Shown: positions 33,506 through 43,280 of the stretch, one piece after another
Position numbering within the stretch: the first letter of the stretch is position 1
Layout of the letters: every line of letters begins with the position of its first letter
Source: Zymoseptoria tritici IPO323
Taxonomy: Eukaryota; Ascomycota; Dothideomycetes; Mycosphaerellales; Mycosphaerellaceae
DNA length: 64,000 bases
Direction: 5' to 3'
NCBI RefSeq assembly: GCF_000219625.1
Contig: NC_018217.1
Location: forward strand, 3,658,001 to 3,722,000
Made by a program: the position numbers and the translations under genes
Notes under the pieces: model-generated
Seen by the model: the letters and a program-made list of their open reading frames with translations, nothing else
Told to the model about the DNA's origin: nothing
The model's database searches: none

Positions 33506-34985
33506 CTATCGCTTCTTCTTCTCGTTGTTAAAGGCATTACGTAAGCCCTTACGCTCGCTCTTAAGAAGGGCGTTCTTAGTCTATAGATGCAATACTATAT
33601 TACTTAGCTTCTACACCTTATACTAGTTAGTCTCGTCGTTTACCTCTTTTACGTAGTCCTTTATAAGCGTTCGAAGCTACCGCTAGTTAGAGGCTAAGAT
33701 TATAGAGGTAGTAGTATTTAGCCGGCTCTTATATATAGTAGTAGGCCTACTACTATTACTTTTACTAACCTTCTTACTCGTACTTTTGCTCTTGCTCTTA
33801 CTCTTGCTCTTGCGCTTATCTTTAGTCTCGTCGAACGCCGCTAATATAGCTATTAAATCTAGTAGATATAGTCTAGTCTTCGTAAAGGCCTTATAGATAT
33901 TAGCCGGCTTAAATGCCTTCTAATAAGCTAGCTAAAACAGCCTCTAGAAGTCGTGTTTACTAAAGGTAGAGCAGCCCTCTAAATTAAAGATCTCTCGTAA
34001 TAGATTAGTACTATAGAAGGTAGCTAAAGGGCTAAAGAGGCCGATATCGAGAGGTTATAAGTAGTATGTTAAATAAGGTAGATAGACTACTATAAGGATC
34101 CGGTATTAAATATAGTACTCTAGGAATGCTATGTTTACGTATAAGCTATAGCTATTAATTATAAGTAGCCTCTAGCCTCTACTAGCCTTCTTACGTATAA
34201 GCAGCTTAAATACCTTCTTTATCTAGTAAAGGCTAAGGTTGTTATTAGTCTAGCCGTTCGGTAAGGACGCGAAGAACGCCTCGTAAATATCCTTAAAATC
34301 CTATAGCTACGAAGACTAAATGTTACTAGTCTTAGCCTTATAAATAAGGTACGGAGGTAGTAAGGTGCTATTAGCGCATATAGTAGCTAATAACGTAATC
34401 TATTTACGATTACTATCTTATATATGTCTAATAAACCGGCCGTTCTCGTAGTAAGCCTTCGTAAAGATCCTCCGGCTCTTTTAAAGTATACTAACTATAA
34501 AGCCCTTCTTATCTATGTTATATATGTTCTAACGCTCTACGTTATATTTGTATGTCTTCTCTTTTAATAGGTCGTAATAGGCCTAGTACTAATTAATAGA
34601 GTCGGCCTTCTTACGGTATTTATTAAGTAGATTAAGGTATTTCGAATCGATAGCTTCTAAGTGCCGACTAACGAATCTTAAGGCCTACGAAGGATAAGGA
34701 CGGCGACTAACTATATCTTTAGCAAAGTTAAGAAGCATTGCCGGTGTCGGTAGAGTGCCTCTACGTATAAGGGTATTAATATAGGCTATAAGAGTACGTT
34801 CTTATTAGTGCAACAAAATTATAGTATTTTTATAGTGTTTAGCTTTAGAAATAGTTACCTTGCGCTATCGACGAGATAAAGTGCTACGGTGCACATCCTA
34901 ATTATCTACGACTTGTACAATATTCTTTATATCTGCCTCCTTTAGCTCCTTTAATATAGACTCTATAGGTGTTATAGTTGTAGTG
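33506..34985 (-). pseudogene. pogo/Fot1 DDE transposase relic
   Basis: One reading frame can be followed from about 34985 down to a stop at 33506 without a frameshift, but with about two dozen TAG/TAA codons where Trp or Gln is expected. The N-terminal helix-turn-helix and CENPB-type region is visible (VHRSTLSRR, TLPTPAMLLNFAKDIVSRR). The DDE core shows IYNIDKKGFIV, ATICANSTLLPPYLIYKA, RLLIINSYSLYVN (usually LILDGHGSH) and YLPYLTYYL.PLDIGLFSPL. The tail is Lys/Ser-rich. Pattern of decay is RIP on a once intact pogo-superfamily transposase. Confidence 0.8.
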
Positions 34986-35073
34986 TAATAATTTATTAAA
35001 GATTGGCTAAATTCGTAGTTTTAACGTTCTTCGAATTTAAGGTGTGCACGCTATGCAGCGTGCACGTGATGCA

Positions 35074-35955
35074 AACCACTTCTAGCTCTGCTTCTAACCA
35101 CATAGAACTATCGATAGAACTATCGGATTACCTCGACCACCAACTGCCCCGCCCTCGGCACTTTCATCATGCACATAAGCGAGAGCAAAACACCAGCAAC
35201 ACGAATCCACCCGATGGTGCAGAATATTGACGAGGAATATCATGCATCGGGGCACCAGGGCCGGGTGATCACAAAAATGCCTGTCATCTTTTTCCTCAAC
35301 TGTATACCACATCGAGACATGGTGAGGGTAAGGTATGCTGTCGCTTGTCGCGCTTGTGAAAGAAATCGGAAAATGGAAATCTGGGTCCATTCGCCGCCGA
35401 TGATTCTTATTTGTCGAGGATTGGAGTTTGTCTTGGTCATCATCGACATCGGAGACTCGCTCTCCATGCAGCCCTTGCAGAAAGGGCATGGACTGGACTC
35501 GTAACGAGAGGAGAAGAAGAAGACAAGACGACGAGGATGCCGTCGAAGATGATGCAAGCAAGCGAAAGTCTCTTCTCATTGCCGCGTTAACCTCGTCGAA
35601 GGAAAAGAGACTTTAACAAACGTACATATGACTTGTACTTCCTTGCGCGTCGTAAGATTCTTCCCGATCGAGGATAAGGTAGGTTTGAGAGTGGAGTCGC
35701 CACTTTTCTCGCCCGGAACATGTACGGCTCGACATACAAAGAGGAGGGTTCTTCTTATACGTCGTATTATTCTCTGCTTCTTTGCTTGCTTGTCTTTACG
35801 GCGGGTCAAACTCTTCGATTTCAATGCTGTGCGGAGCGAGGAAAAGGTTTCTACCATGGCATCCAAGCAATTGCACCATTCTTCTTAGCATTTCTTCTAC
35901 TTCTTGGATAGTTCTACCTCGGACTTGGACTTGATTGTTCAACAATAATTGCAAC
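35074..35955. other. Intergenic, between pogo element and MFS gene
   Basis: About 0.9 kb of normal-composition DNA that should contain the MFS promoter and 5' UTR. ORFs of up to 161 codons occur on both strands without recognisable motifs. No repeat was seen. Confidence 0.45.
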
Positions 35956-37606
35956 ATGGCCGCTCCACAGACAGAGTCCCACGGCGTGCTGGCAGACGAG
36001 ACCGGCAGCAACCACAACTCTCTCGTCTCGTCACCCGACAAAGCCAATGGCGTCCAAATCGTGACCTTTGACGGACCTTCCGACAAGAGGAATCCTTACA
36101 ACTGGAGCGAAACGAAGAAATGGCTGGTAGCAGGGATGGCTATGCTAGGAACTCTCACATTGACTCTAAACGGAACCTCCATCACCATTGCGGCAGATCA
36201 AATAGCCGAGCAGTTCCATATCGCGGACACGGCGACGTTCACACATACATACTGGACCACCACGAGTTGGACGCTCGGAGGAGCGGTATTCATCATTGTT
36301 GGACTGCCATTGATGGAGGATATCGGAGTTCAAGCCGGATTTCTGACCTCGTACATTCTATTCCTACTGTTCGTCATACCACAAGCGGTGGCGACCAACT
36401 ATGCCACTCTTGTCGTGTCAAGATTCTTCTCAGGAGGACTGGTCGCTCTGTGTGCCAACACCATCTCGAGTATCATTCCTGATCTGTGGGCTACAGACAA
36501 AGCTCGCAGTTTTCCAGTCAGCATCTACATCGTGTCAGTCTCCTTCCCCTTCCTCTTCCTCCACAACATCATACTCACCCCTCCTCAGCTGCTACCTCGT
36601 CGGCTCCACCCTCGGACCCGTCCTCTTCGCCGGCGTAGTCCAAGCCACCAATTCCTTCCGCTGGATCTTCTACATCCAACTCATCCTCTACGGCACCCTC
36701 CTCCCCTTCTACATCCTCATCCTCCGCGAAACCCGCCCCAACATCATCCTCCGCCGCATCGCCTCCCGTCTCCAAAAGTCCTCCCCCCCTTCAACATCCC
36801 AAACCTTCACAACAGCAGACGACCTCTCCTCCCCCGGTCTCATCCCTCACCTCTTGACATCCATCCGCCGCCCGATGTACCTCCTCTTCACGGAACCCGT
36901 CCTCGCCGCATCAACCCTCTGGTCCGCCTTTGCCTTCGGCACCGTCTTCGTCTTCACCCAGTCCGTCGAACAAGTCTTCCAGTCTCTCTACGGCTGGTCC
37001 GCTTACACCTGCGGCTACATCCAAGGCGCCGTCGTCATCGGCGAGCTCCTCGGCTGGCTCGTCTCCCTCCCATCAATACGCATCTACCTCGCCTCCGCCT
37101 CCCGCAACACCGAAAGTCCCGGCACCCCCATCCCCGAAGCGCGACTCTACGTCTCCGTCGCGGGCTCCTTCATCGGCATCACCGGCGGCATGTTCGTCTA
37201 CGCCTGGACCTCCTCCCCTTTCCTCCCCTGGATCGCACCCGCCACGGGCCTCCTAATGGTCGGCTTCGGAATCCAAGTCGTCGTGTCCGCCGTCGCCGAC
37301 TACGTCACCGACGCATACGCGGAGTCCGGGTACGCGGGCTCCGCCATCAGCGCCGTCGCGGCGGGGGAGAATGTCATCGCGGGATTGCTGCCGCTGGCGA
37401 CGCAGAGCATGTATACGAATTTAGGGTTTCGGTGGGCGAGTACGTTGATTGGATTTTTGGCGCTGGGGGTGACTTTTGCGCCGGTGGTGTTTATTTGGAA
37501 GGGACGGACACTGAGGGAGAGGAGTCCGTTTATGAAGAGTGCGGGGAAGAGAGGGGGTGTTGCTGTTGAGGAAAAGGGGGGAGAAGAGGATGAGGTGAAA
37601 AGTTGA
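35956..37606 (+). CDS. Major facilitator superfamily transporter (DHA1-type drug:H+ antiporter)
   Basis: Exons 35956-36533 and 36589-37606 (intron GTCAGT...CTCAG, 55 bp) join as SIYIVCYLVGSTLGP; 531 aa. The N-terminus carries the DHA1 hallmark NPYNWSETKKWLVAG before TM1. About 12 membrane segments follow, with the motif-C-like LVGSTLGPVLFAGV in TM5 and motif RFFSGGLVALCANTISSIIPDLW before it. The cytosolic loop falls at about residues 245-285. The C-terminus is a short charged tail. Relatives export drugs, polyamines or secondary metabolites; the substrate is unknown and no biosynthetic genes adjoin it. Codon use is GC-rich and the frame intact, although repeats lie on both sides. Confidence 0.88.
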
Positions 37607-38136
37607 GCGCTTGGGCGATGATTCTGGATGGGAGAGAGAGTATGTGTGCGCATGATACCCCTGTGCGATAGATGTCTCGAGAAGCTGATAGGAAATAAGC
37701 CCAGAAGTCGTCCCACCTCGCAGCGACCCTGTCCCATTGCACCCTTGACGCGAATCGAACAGAGCCTCGAACGCCAAAAAGTCCCGCCAATCGACGACTC
37801 TAAACCCAGCAATTCCAAAAACCACAGCTTTGACGCTCCCTCTCCTTCCTCCAAAAAAAGCCCACACCACTCCCCCGCGCCAGTCAGTCCCACTTCGACC
37901 GCACGGCACTTTTAGTCCCTGCAAAAACAATGCACGTCAGTCCGTCAGTCCGTCAGTCCGTCAGTCCGTCAGTCCGTCAGTCCATCAGTCCATCCCTCCC
38001 TCCTCGCGGCGGCACAGAATGAAAGCGGGAAGTAAGGTAAACATAAAACCAACCCCCCTGCAAAACAAAACACCCCGCCCCGCTCGCCAGTGCCCTCCTC
38101 CTCCTCGAACTCTTGGGAAGGAAGGGGGGAGCTCAC
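37607..38136. other. Intergenic with an 8-bp minisatellite
   Basis: 530 bp between the MFS stop and the SSP1 stop (convergent). The only structure is the GTCAGTCC array at 37935-37990. Confidence 0.5.
37935..37990. repeat. 8-bp tandem repeat (CGTCAGTC), seven units
   Basis: Six perfect units and one with CATCAGTC, followed by degenerate CATCCCTC. The same 8-mer recurs at 38401-38443 inside intron 1 of SSP1. Confidence 0.92.
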
Positions 38137-38656
38137 TCACTTGACGCAATGATACTGGTTATCGAGCTGCAGCTGGCAGACTTGGCCGGGGGGACACCAA
38201 TCCCCGTCTCCGCGGGTGGCGCCGTAGTGGCCTTCGCAGCGCCCTGGTTAGTCCGGGCGGAGGAGCGTTAGCTGAGAGGAACGGCGTATAGGTGGAGGGG
38301 TGGGGGGAGTGGAGGCGTACATCGACAGAACCCGGCTACGCAGTTCCGCGGACCACAGCAGCGGTTTTCGGAGTCGCATGGCGCTGTTGGTGAGGGAAGA
38401 AGTCAGTCAGTCCGTGCGTCAGTCCGTCAGTCCGTCCGTCGTCGTGTATTTTTTATTTTTGCGGTGGGGAAAGATTTTCTTGCATGGCGAGGTGGTGGAA
38501 GAGGGCGATATCTCGGATCTCTGTGGCGTAGTTCTACCTACCTCCGTCGCGTTTGACGCAATTTACGGGAGAGTGGACGATTGTTCGGTCCTCGGCGCTG
38601 CTGACGAGGGTGGTCGCGAGAGCGGTGGCGAGGAGGGCGGATGTGTGGAGTTTCAT
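38137..38656 (-). CDS. Small secreted protein SSP1 with inhibitor-cystine-knot-like cysteine pattern
   Basis: Too fragmented for a simple ORF scan: exons 38542-38656, 38321-38383 and 38137-38243 (285 nt, 94 aa). The donors are GTAGGT and GTACGC; the acceptors are AACAG and CCAG, the latter after GACTAAC. The signal peptide is MKLHTSALLATALATTLVSS. The mature part has ten cysteines; the first six follow C-x7-C-x5-C-C-x4-C-x4-C (RCCGPRNC at the centre), which fits the inhibitor cystine knot spacing. A second Cys group follows (WRC, DWCPPGQVC, HCVK end). The paralogue at 48249-48737 shares all three exons and both intron positions, which supports the model. Likely apoplastic effector or antimicrobial; function unknown. 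A MULE end lies 199 bp upstream of its ATG. Confidence 0.8.
38401..38443. repeat. Degenerate copy of the 8-bp GTCAGTCC minisatellite, in SSP1 intron 1
   Basis: Imperfect GTCAGTCC/GTCCGTCC units, same motif as the array 0.4 kb away at 37935-37990. Lies within the long first intron (38384-38541) of SSP1. Confidence 0.85.
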
Positions 38657-38854
38657 TTTCTTGGTAGGTGGGGGGGTGAGGGCCGGGTGGGTGTTGTTAT
38701 GTGAAGATGCTGGAAATGTGAGTCGGTGGGACCGGGAAGAAGAATGAGGAGGAGGAAAGAGACCAGGTGATATTTGCCGTCTATCGATAGGATTGTTGAC
38801 GCATGGGGGTTAGGACATGGGGATCGTAAGGTATAAGCATCTCGCAGCCCAGAC

Positions 38855-38895
38855 GCTATTTGGTGCGTGACCATTCGTTAAACGGTGCGTGGGGG
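38855..38895 (+). repeat. Left terminal inverted repeat of the MULE, 41 bp
   Basis: Begins GCTATTTGGTGCGTGACC and is an exact reverse complement of 47896-47936. It contains an internal direct repeat of GGTGCGTG. Confidence 0.95.
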
Positions 38896-41133
38896 TCTAA
38901 TAACGTTAGGATTTCAACTTGATCCTTACTTTGCCCTCGACGGCGATAACACTACAACTACTTTAGTAATCGCATTAAAACATTAGGGAGGTTGCAAGGG
39001 AGTATTATGCGAGCAAGCTCGTGTAATTAACATGTATATATATAGTATGTTAGTAGTAGTAGAGGTAGTAGAAGGAAATTCTATGCTAGAAACTCTTCAG
39101 AACGCCGGCGTATATCTCTTACTCGCGCAAACGACTACTCTTATAGTAAGATAAGTCGATTGCCGGTATATTTAGTAAAATCCGGTAGGCTAATAAGAGC
39201 GCGAGAAACTCCTTTAGTTTTAATAACTAAGGAGGTCATAATTAAGGTAGTGCATACGCTAAAAAGCTCGCGGCTGTAGTAAACGCTATAGCTATCGATC
39301 CGGTAGCTCCTGTTAACTAGGCTGTTAAGGCGCGTTCTACTGCGGATATTAGTAAGGATTGTATTACTAAGTCCTATATTGTTAGAGCTAGTAGTAGTAG
39401 AGCTGTTAACCGGACGGCGGCGGCACCTACTGCTAGCTCTAATAGTAGTAGTGTTGTTAGCTATAGCTATAGCTATAGCGGTAAGGATATAGCTGCGTTA
39501 GCGGCGGTGCTATAAGCCCTGCGGCGAGTTAAGACCTTACCGTCGCTGCCACTCGTTTAGTAATAAGATCCTCGTTTAACACCGCCGCTAGCTTGTTGCT
39601 ATATAGTCTATTACTATAGCAGTGCTCTGTGTATTACTTGCTAGCCTTTATACAGCTGTACACGCGCTTCTGCGGATTGCAGCTACCTTTGCTATTACAT
39701 CTACAACCGAGTCGCTATAATAGCGTTAGCGGTAGTAGCAGTCGTAATAAGGGATTGCTAGGCTCTTTATTGCGGCGGCGTGCTATAGCCGCTTCCTTAG
39801 TCTGTTGTAAGAGTCGCTCCGGTCTAGTAGCTTTACGTCTATTGCTGTTAGGGCTATGTTACATCTAGTCCGCTTTGCGCTTGTTAGTACGCATAAGGGG
39901 GTTATACACTGTCGTCGTCGCCGCTGTCGCTTTAGGAGGCAGTCGGCTACCTAGAAAGATCTACGCCTTCTTAAACTCCTTATACGTAAGCGTAAGTAGT
40001 TAGCTACTAGCGAAGAAGCCCTCGAGGTATAGACTAAGGCGGTATAAACATAGTGTGCTAGTCTTAGCTATAAAGGTGTTAGTGTACGCCGGCGGCTCGT
40101 CTATCTTCTAGTGCTGCTTCTACTTTATAATCTGCTCGTTAGTTATCTTTAATGTATCCTTATGTACTACGTTTACGACCTTGCTCTAGAAGGGCTTGCC
40201 TCTAAACGCACTAGATACACGCCCCTTGCACTTCGTAAGTAACGCCTTGTATCTGTCGACAAGGTGTTCGTAATAGGGCTCTATAGAGTTAAAGAGGCTA
40301 AAGATATCCTTACGTGCAGACTTAAGCTATGCCTTCAGACCTCCGTATATACCTTTATATAGTAATGTTATTATAATGCTGTAACTACAGATGCCCTTAG
40401 TCTACGCCTTTATACAGAACTTCTTCTCTTTATTCTACTATTACTTCGGAAGGTAGACGTTGCAGAGGTAGAGCTATAACTCCTTCTCTTCCGGTGTTAG
40501 TAGTGTTTCCTTATCCGTAAAGGAATCTACAAGGGGCTTCTTAGCGCCAGCCCTATAAACGTTGTACTATAATTCGAAGTCGTCCGGTATTGTAGTATTA
40601 AGGCAAGCTCTGTATCCTTTAAGCTATTCCTTAGTAACCTTCTTGCGGACGGCAGTAGGTTTATCGCTACTGCTAGGCGCTAGAGGCACAACATTTATTA
40701 AGAACTTGCTGTCGGCGTTGCTCTTAACAGCAACGTTTATATGCTATATGTAGAGCCGGTATAGTACTCGTAGAAACACCGCTTTAAATAACTTCTACAT
40801 CTGCCGGTTACGGTCGTGTATTATATACGAGGGCTCGTCGATGCTATGCTCGTCTAGACACTATTTAATCTGCTGCTATGCCTATATAAAGCTACCCTTA
40901 GTCTCGTCCAGCATAAGGATGTAGAGCACAGGTGTATAGATGCCGGTGCGTATGCGAATTACTACTACTATAAGGGGGATGCTATACTAGTTAGTTTTAT
41001 ACGTACAATCGACGAGCTATACGTCGCTGTTGTCCTTAAAGACCTGCAACAGCTCTAGATTGCACTATGCTAATCCTCGGAGGTTATTAGCTTAATCCTT
41101 TAAAGGTTTACTATGCTAGTAGCCCTTATCGTT

Positions 41134-41147
41134 AAGCGTCTTTAACA
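41134..41147 (+). repeat. Target-site duplication of LINE copy 2, left
   Basis: AAGCGTCTTTAACA, repeated exactly at 46735-46748 after the CAAA tail. The last two bases are shared with the LINE 5' end, so the duplication is 12-14 bp. Confidence 0.92.
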
Positions 41148-42101
41148 TCGACATCCGCACTTCCATTGCACACCCAATATTGACCCGATCATCACCAAAC
41201 ACGCACCATTCGAAAGCCCTTATCAAGGCCGTTCCAACGAACCCGCATTCACCCTGCTGCCCTCAAAACCCACGCCGCTACTGGAGTTCAAAGATTCACC
41301 TTGTTGCCCCCTTTGGGGTGCAGAAAAAATTTGAACTCCGGGATTTGGCCCCCACCTCCGAAACCTTATTCCGACCTTACCTCCCCCACACTCGAAATAT
41401 TCCCTATTTAGGGCATTGCACAAGAAAGGTTCACAACCTGTACCACAACACTTCAACACACCACAACACAACCAATACGCCGCCGATTCGGACGCCGTGT
41501 AGCCCGTTTGAAAGCCCTTAACGAGAGCTTTTATTCCAGCTATCAAACGCCTGATTTGGTCGAATTTTGAAAGAGCCAAAGGCCAAACAAGAGCAGTGTT
41601 CCCAGGATACACAAACATACACATACACATACACTCAGTTCTCTCTACACTAGAGTTACCTGTTGTCCTACGCCGCTGAGAGAGGAAGCTAAAGGAGCAG
41701 TGTAGTTTAGTAAGGACGAATTTGCACCTCTAGGGATTAGAGTAGTAGTACTAGCTGTATAGCTAGATACTCTGTATAGAGTATAGGCCTACCTTTCCCT
41801 AGAGACAAAGGTTGTCCCGAACCTGCTACGGCTACCCGCAGAACGCCTCTAAAGCCTGCTATAAAGACGCACGTTGCTGCAGGCCAGAGTACTTCCTAGA
41901 AGCAGAGGTATATTTATATATCTCTTCTCTCCTCTTTGAAGTATACCTTCTCCTATACTATTGTATAGTAGGGAGAAGAGTGCCCTAGTGTCGCAAGTAG
42001 GCTAGGACCCGAACGCGATTGGAAATAGAGACGAACAAGCAGCCCTCTCGGCGTAAGACTGCTAAGCCTCTTTTTAAACAACAAACAACGACAACAAGAC
42101 A

Positions 42102-42640
42102 ATGTCTACCGAGACGGAAATGGAAATAACAGACGCAAGCTCAGCCCCTCAGACTCCAAAAGCTACGGCTAGAGGGGACGAGGAAGTTACGTTTAAGTCT
42201 CTCAAACCCCTGCCGTTGCCGGAGGAACTACTAAAAAGAACCGGCATTCCTTTCATACCCAGGAAAAGGCAAAACCCCTTCGAATTCAGTATCTCCCCGA
42301 CTCGCAGCCCTTCTCTCGGAAAGAAACAAACACTCTCTTACACGCCCGCGAACGAGAAGATCCTACAAGCCCGACAGCTACTAGTCGAAGCGGCGGGGGA
42401 TCTAGTCGGGTTTCCAGGAGAACAAACCCGGGTTCTCGACCTTCTCGAAGTCTTTCGGCACTTTACCGAGCGTACAGACTTTAGGACAACGTCCCAAATC
42501 CTCGCAAAGCAAGTCTCGAACCTAGAAACGACAACAAAGAAACTAGCAGCACAGGCGAAGAAGCCTACTTTTGCAGACGTTGTTAAGGGAGACAGCGGAT
42601 CCGCTACCTCTACCTCTACCTCCTCGACAACAAAGACAAC

Positions 42641-42673
<33 letters not shown>

Positions 42674-43280
42674 GTGGACGACCGTCTCCCGGAGGGCTAG
42701 CAAGCCGAAAGAACAAGCAGAACCGATGCCTCTTATCCTTGTACCAAAGGATAAAGAGAAGGAACTCGACCAGATCGCAACCCGAGACAAAATCAACGAC
42801 GCTCTTAAAGGCGAAGACCAAGAGCTAGCTATCCTTGCGATAAAGAAATCGTTTCGGGGCAACATTGTCCTAAACTTTGCAACAGAGAAAGCCCGCCAAC
42901 GAACGATCGATAGCCTTACTAAGGTTACCGATATCGTAGGCGAGGCACGGGTAATAGAGGACTCTCTCTGGCACAAGGTCGTAGTCCACGGCGTCTCGAC
43001 CGCGAACTTCAACACGCCAACGGGCCTACAGGACATTCAACGAGAAATTAAGACCTTTAATAGAGGTCTTAAACTCGCAGGCACCCCGATTTGGCTAACG
43101 AACGAAGAGAGAAGAAGGACTCTTACTGGGGCGACAGTTCTAGTAGGTTTTGCTACCGAGGAGGAGGCAAAAAGGGCTATTCAAAACCGTCTATACGTAG
43201 GCGCGGACAGCCTAAGAGTCGAAAAGGCGAAGGATCGTATACAACAGAAAGGGAGGCCCCTAGAACGTTCTACATGTTAG
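42102..43280 (+). CDS. LINE copy 2 ORF1, gag-like RNA-binding protein
   Basis: Intact, 392 aa. An N-terminal Thr/Pro-rich part, a helical segment (QILAKQVSNLETTTKKLAAQ), a run of about 11 glutamines coded by CAA repeats, and a C-terminal RRM-like part (IAIKKSF-type strands LAILAIKKSFRGNIVLNF, TGATVLVGFATEEEAKRAIQN). No CCHC zinc knuckle is present, unlike many Tad ORF1 proteins, perhaps because the frame ends early at TAG 43278. ORF1 ends inside the start of ORF2 (ATG at 43274), a stop/start overlap typical of LINEs. Confidence 0.85.

Larger units (their letters stand above)
27310..35073 (-). mobile_element. pogo/Fot1-type DNA transposon, RIP-decayed, split by LINE copy 1
   Basis: The minus strand encodes a recognisable but stop-riddled DDE transposase (33506-34985). 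Candidate termini are the inverted pair TGCATTACGTGCACG (27310-27324) and CGTGCACGTGATGCA (35059-35073), 14 of 15 matching. Subtracting the LINE (27800-33381) and its duplicated target leaves about 2.2 kb, the normal size of Fot1/Pot2-like elements. The interior is AT-rich with few CpA, unlike the flanking genes. The exact ends are uncertain because pogo elements duplicate TA and the flanks here do not show a clean TA pair. Confidence 0.7.

Noticed and set aside
37935..38443. Regular short repeats as a CRISPR array
   Set aside because: 8-bp contiguous units without spacers, in a eukaryotic genome.
42640..42673. CAA repeat as an independent microsatellite of interest
   Set aside because: It is the glutamine run of LINE ORF1 and is part of that gene.
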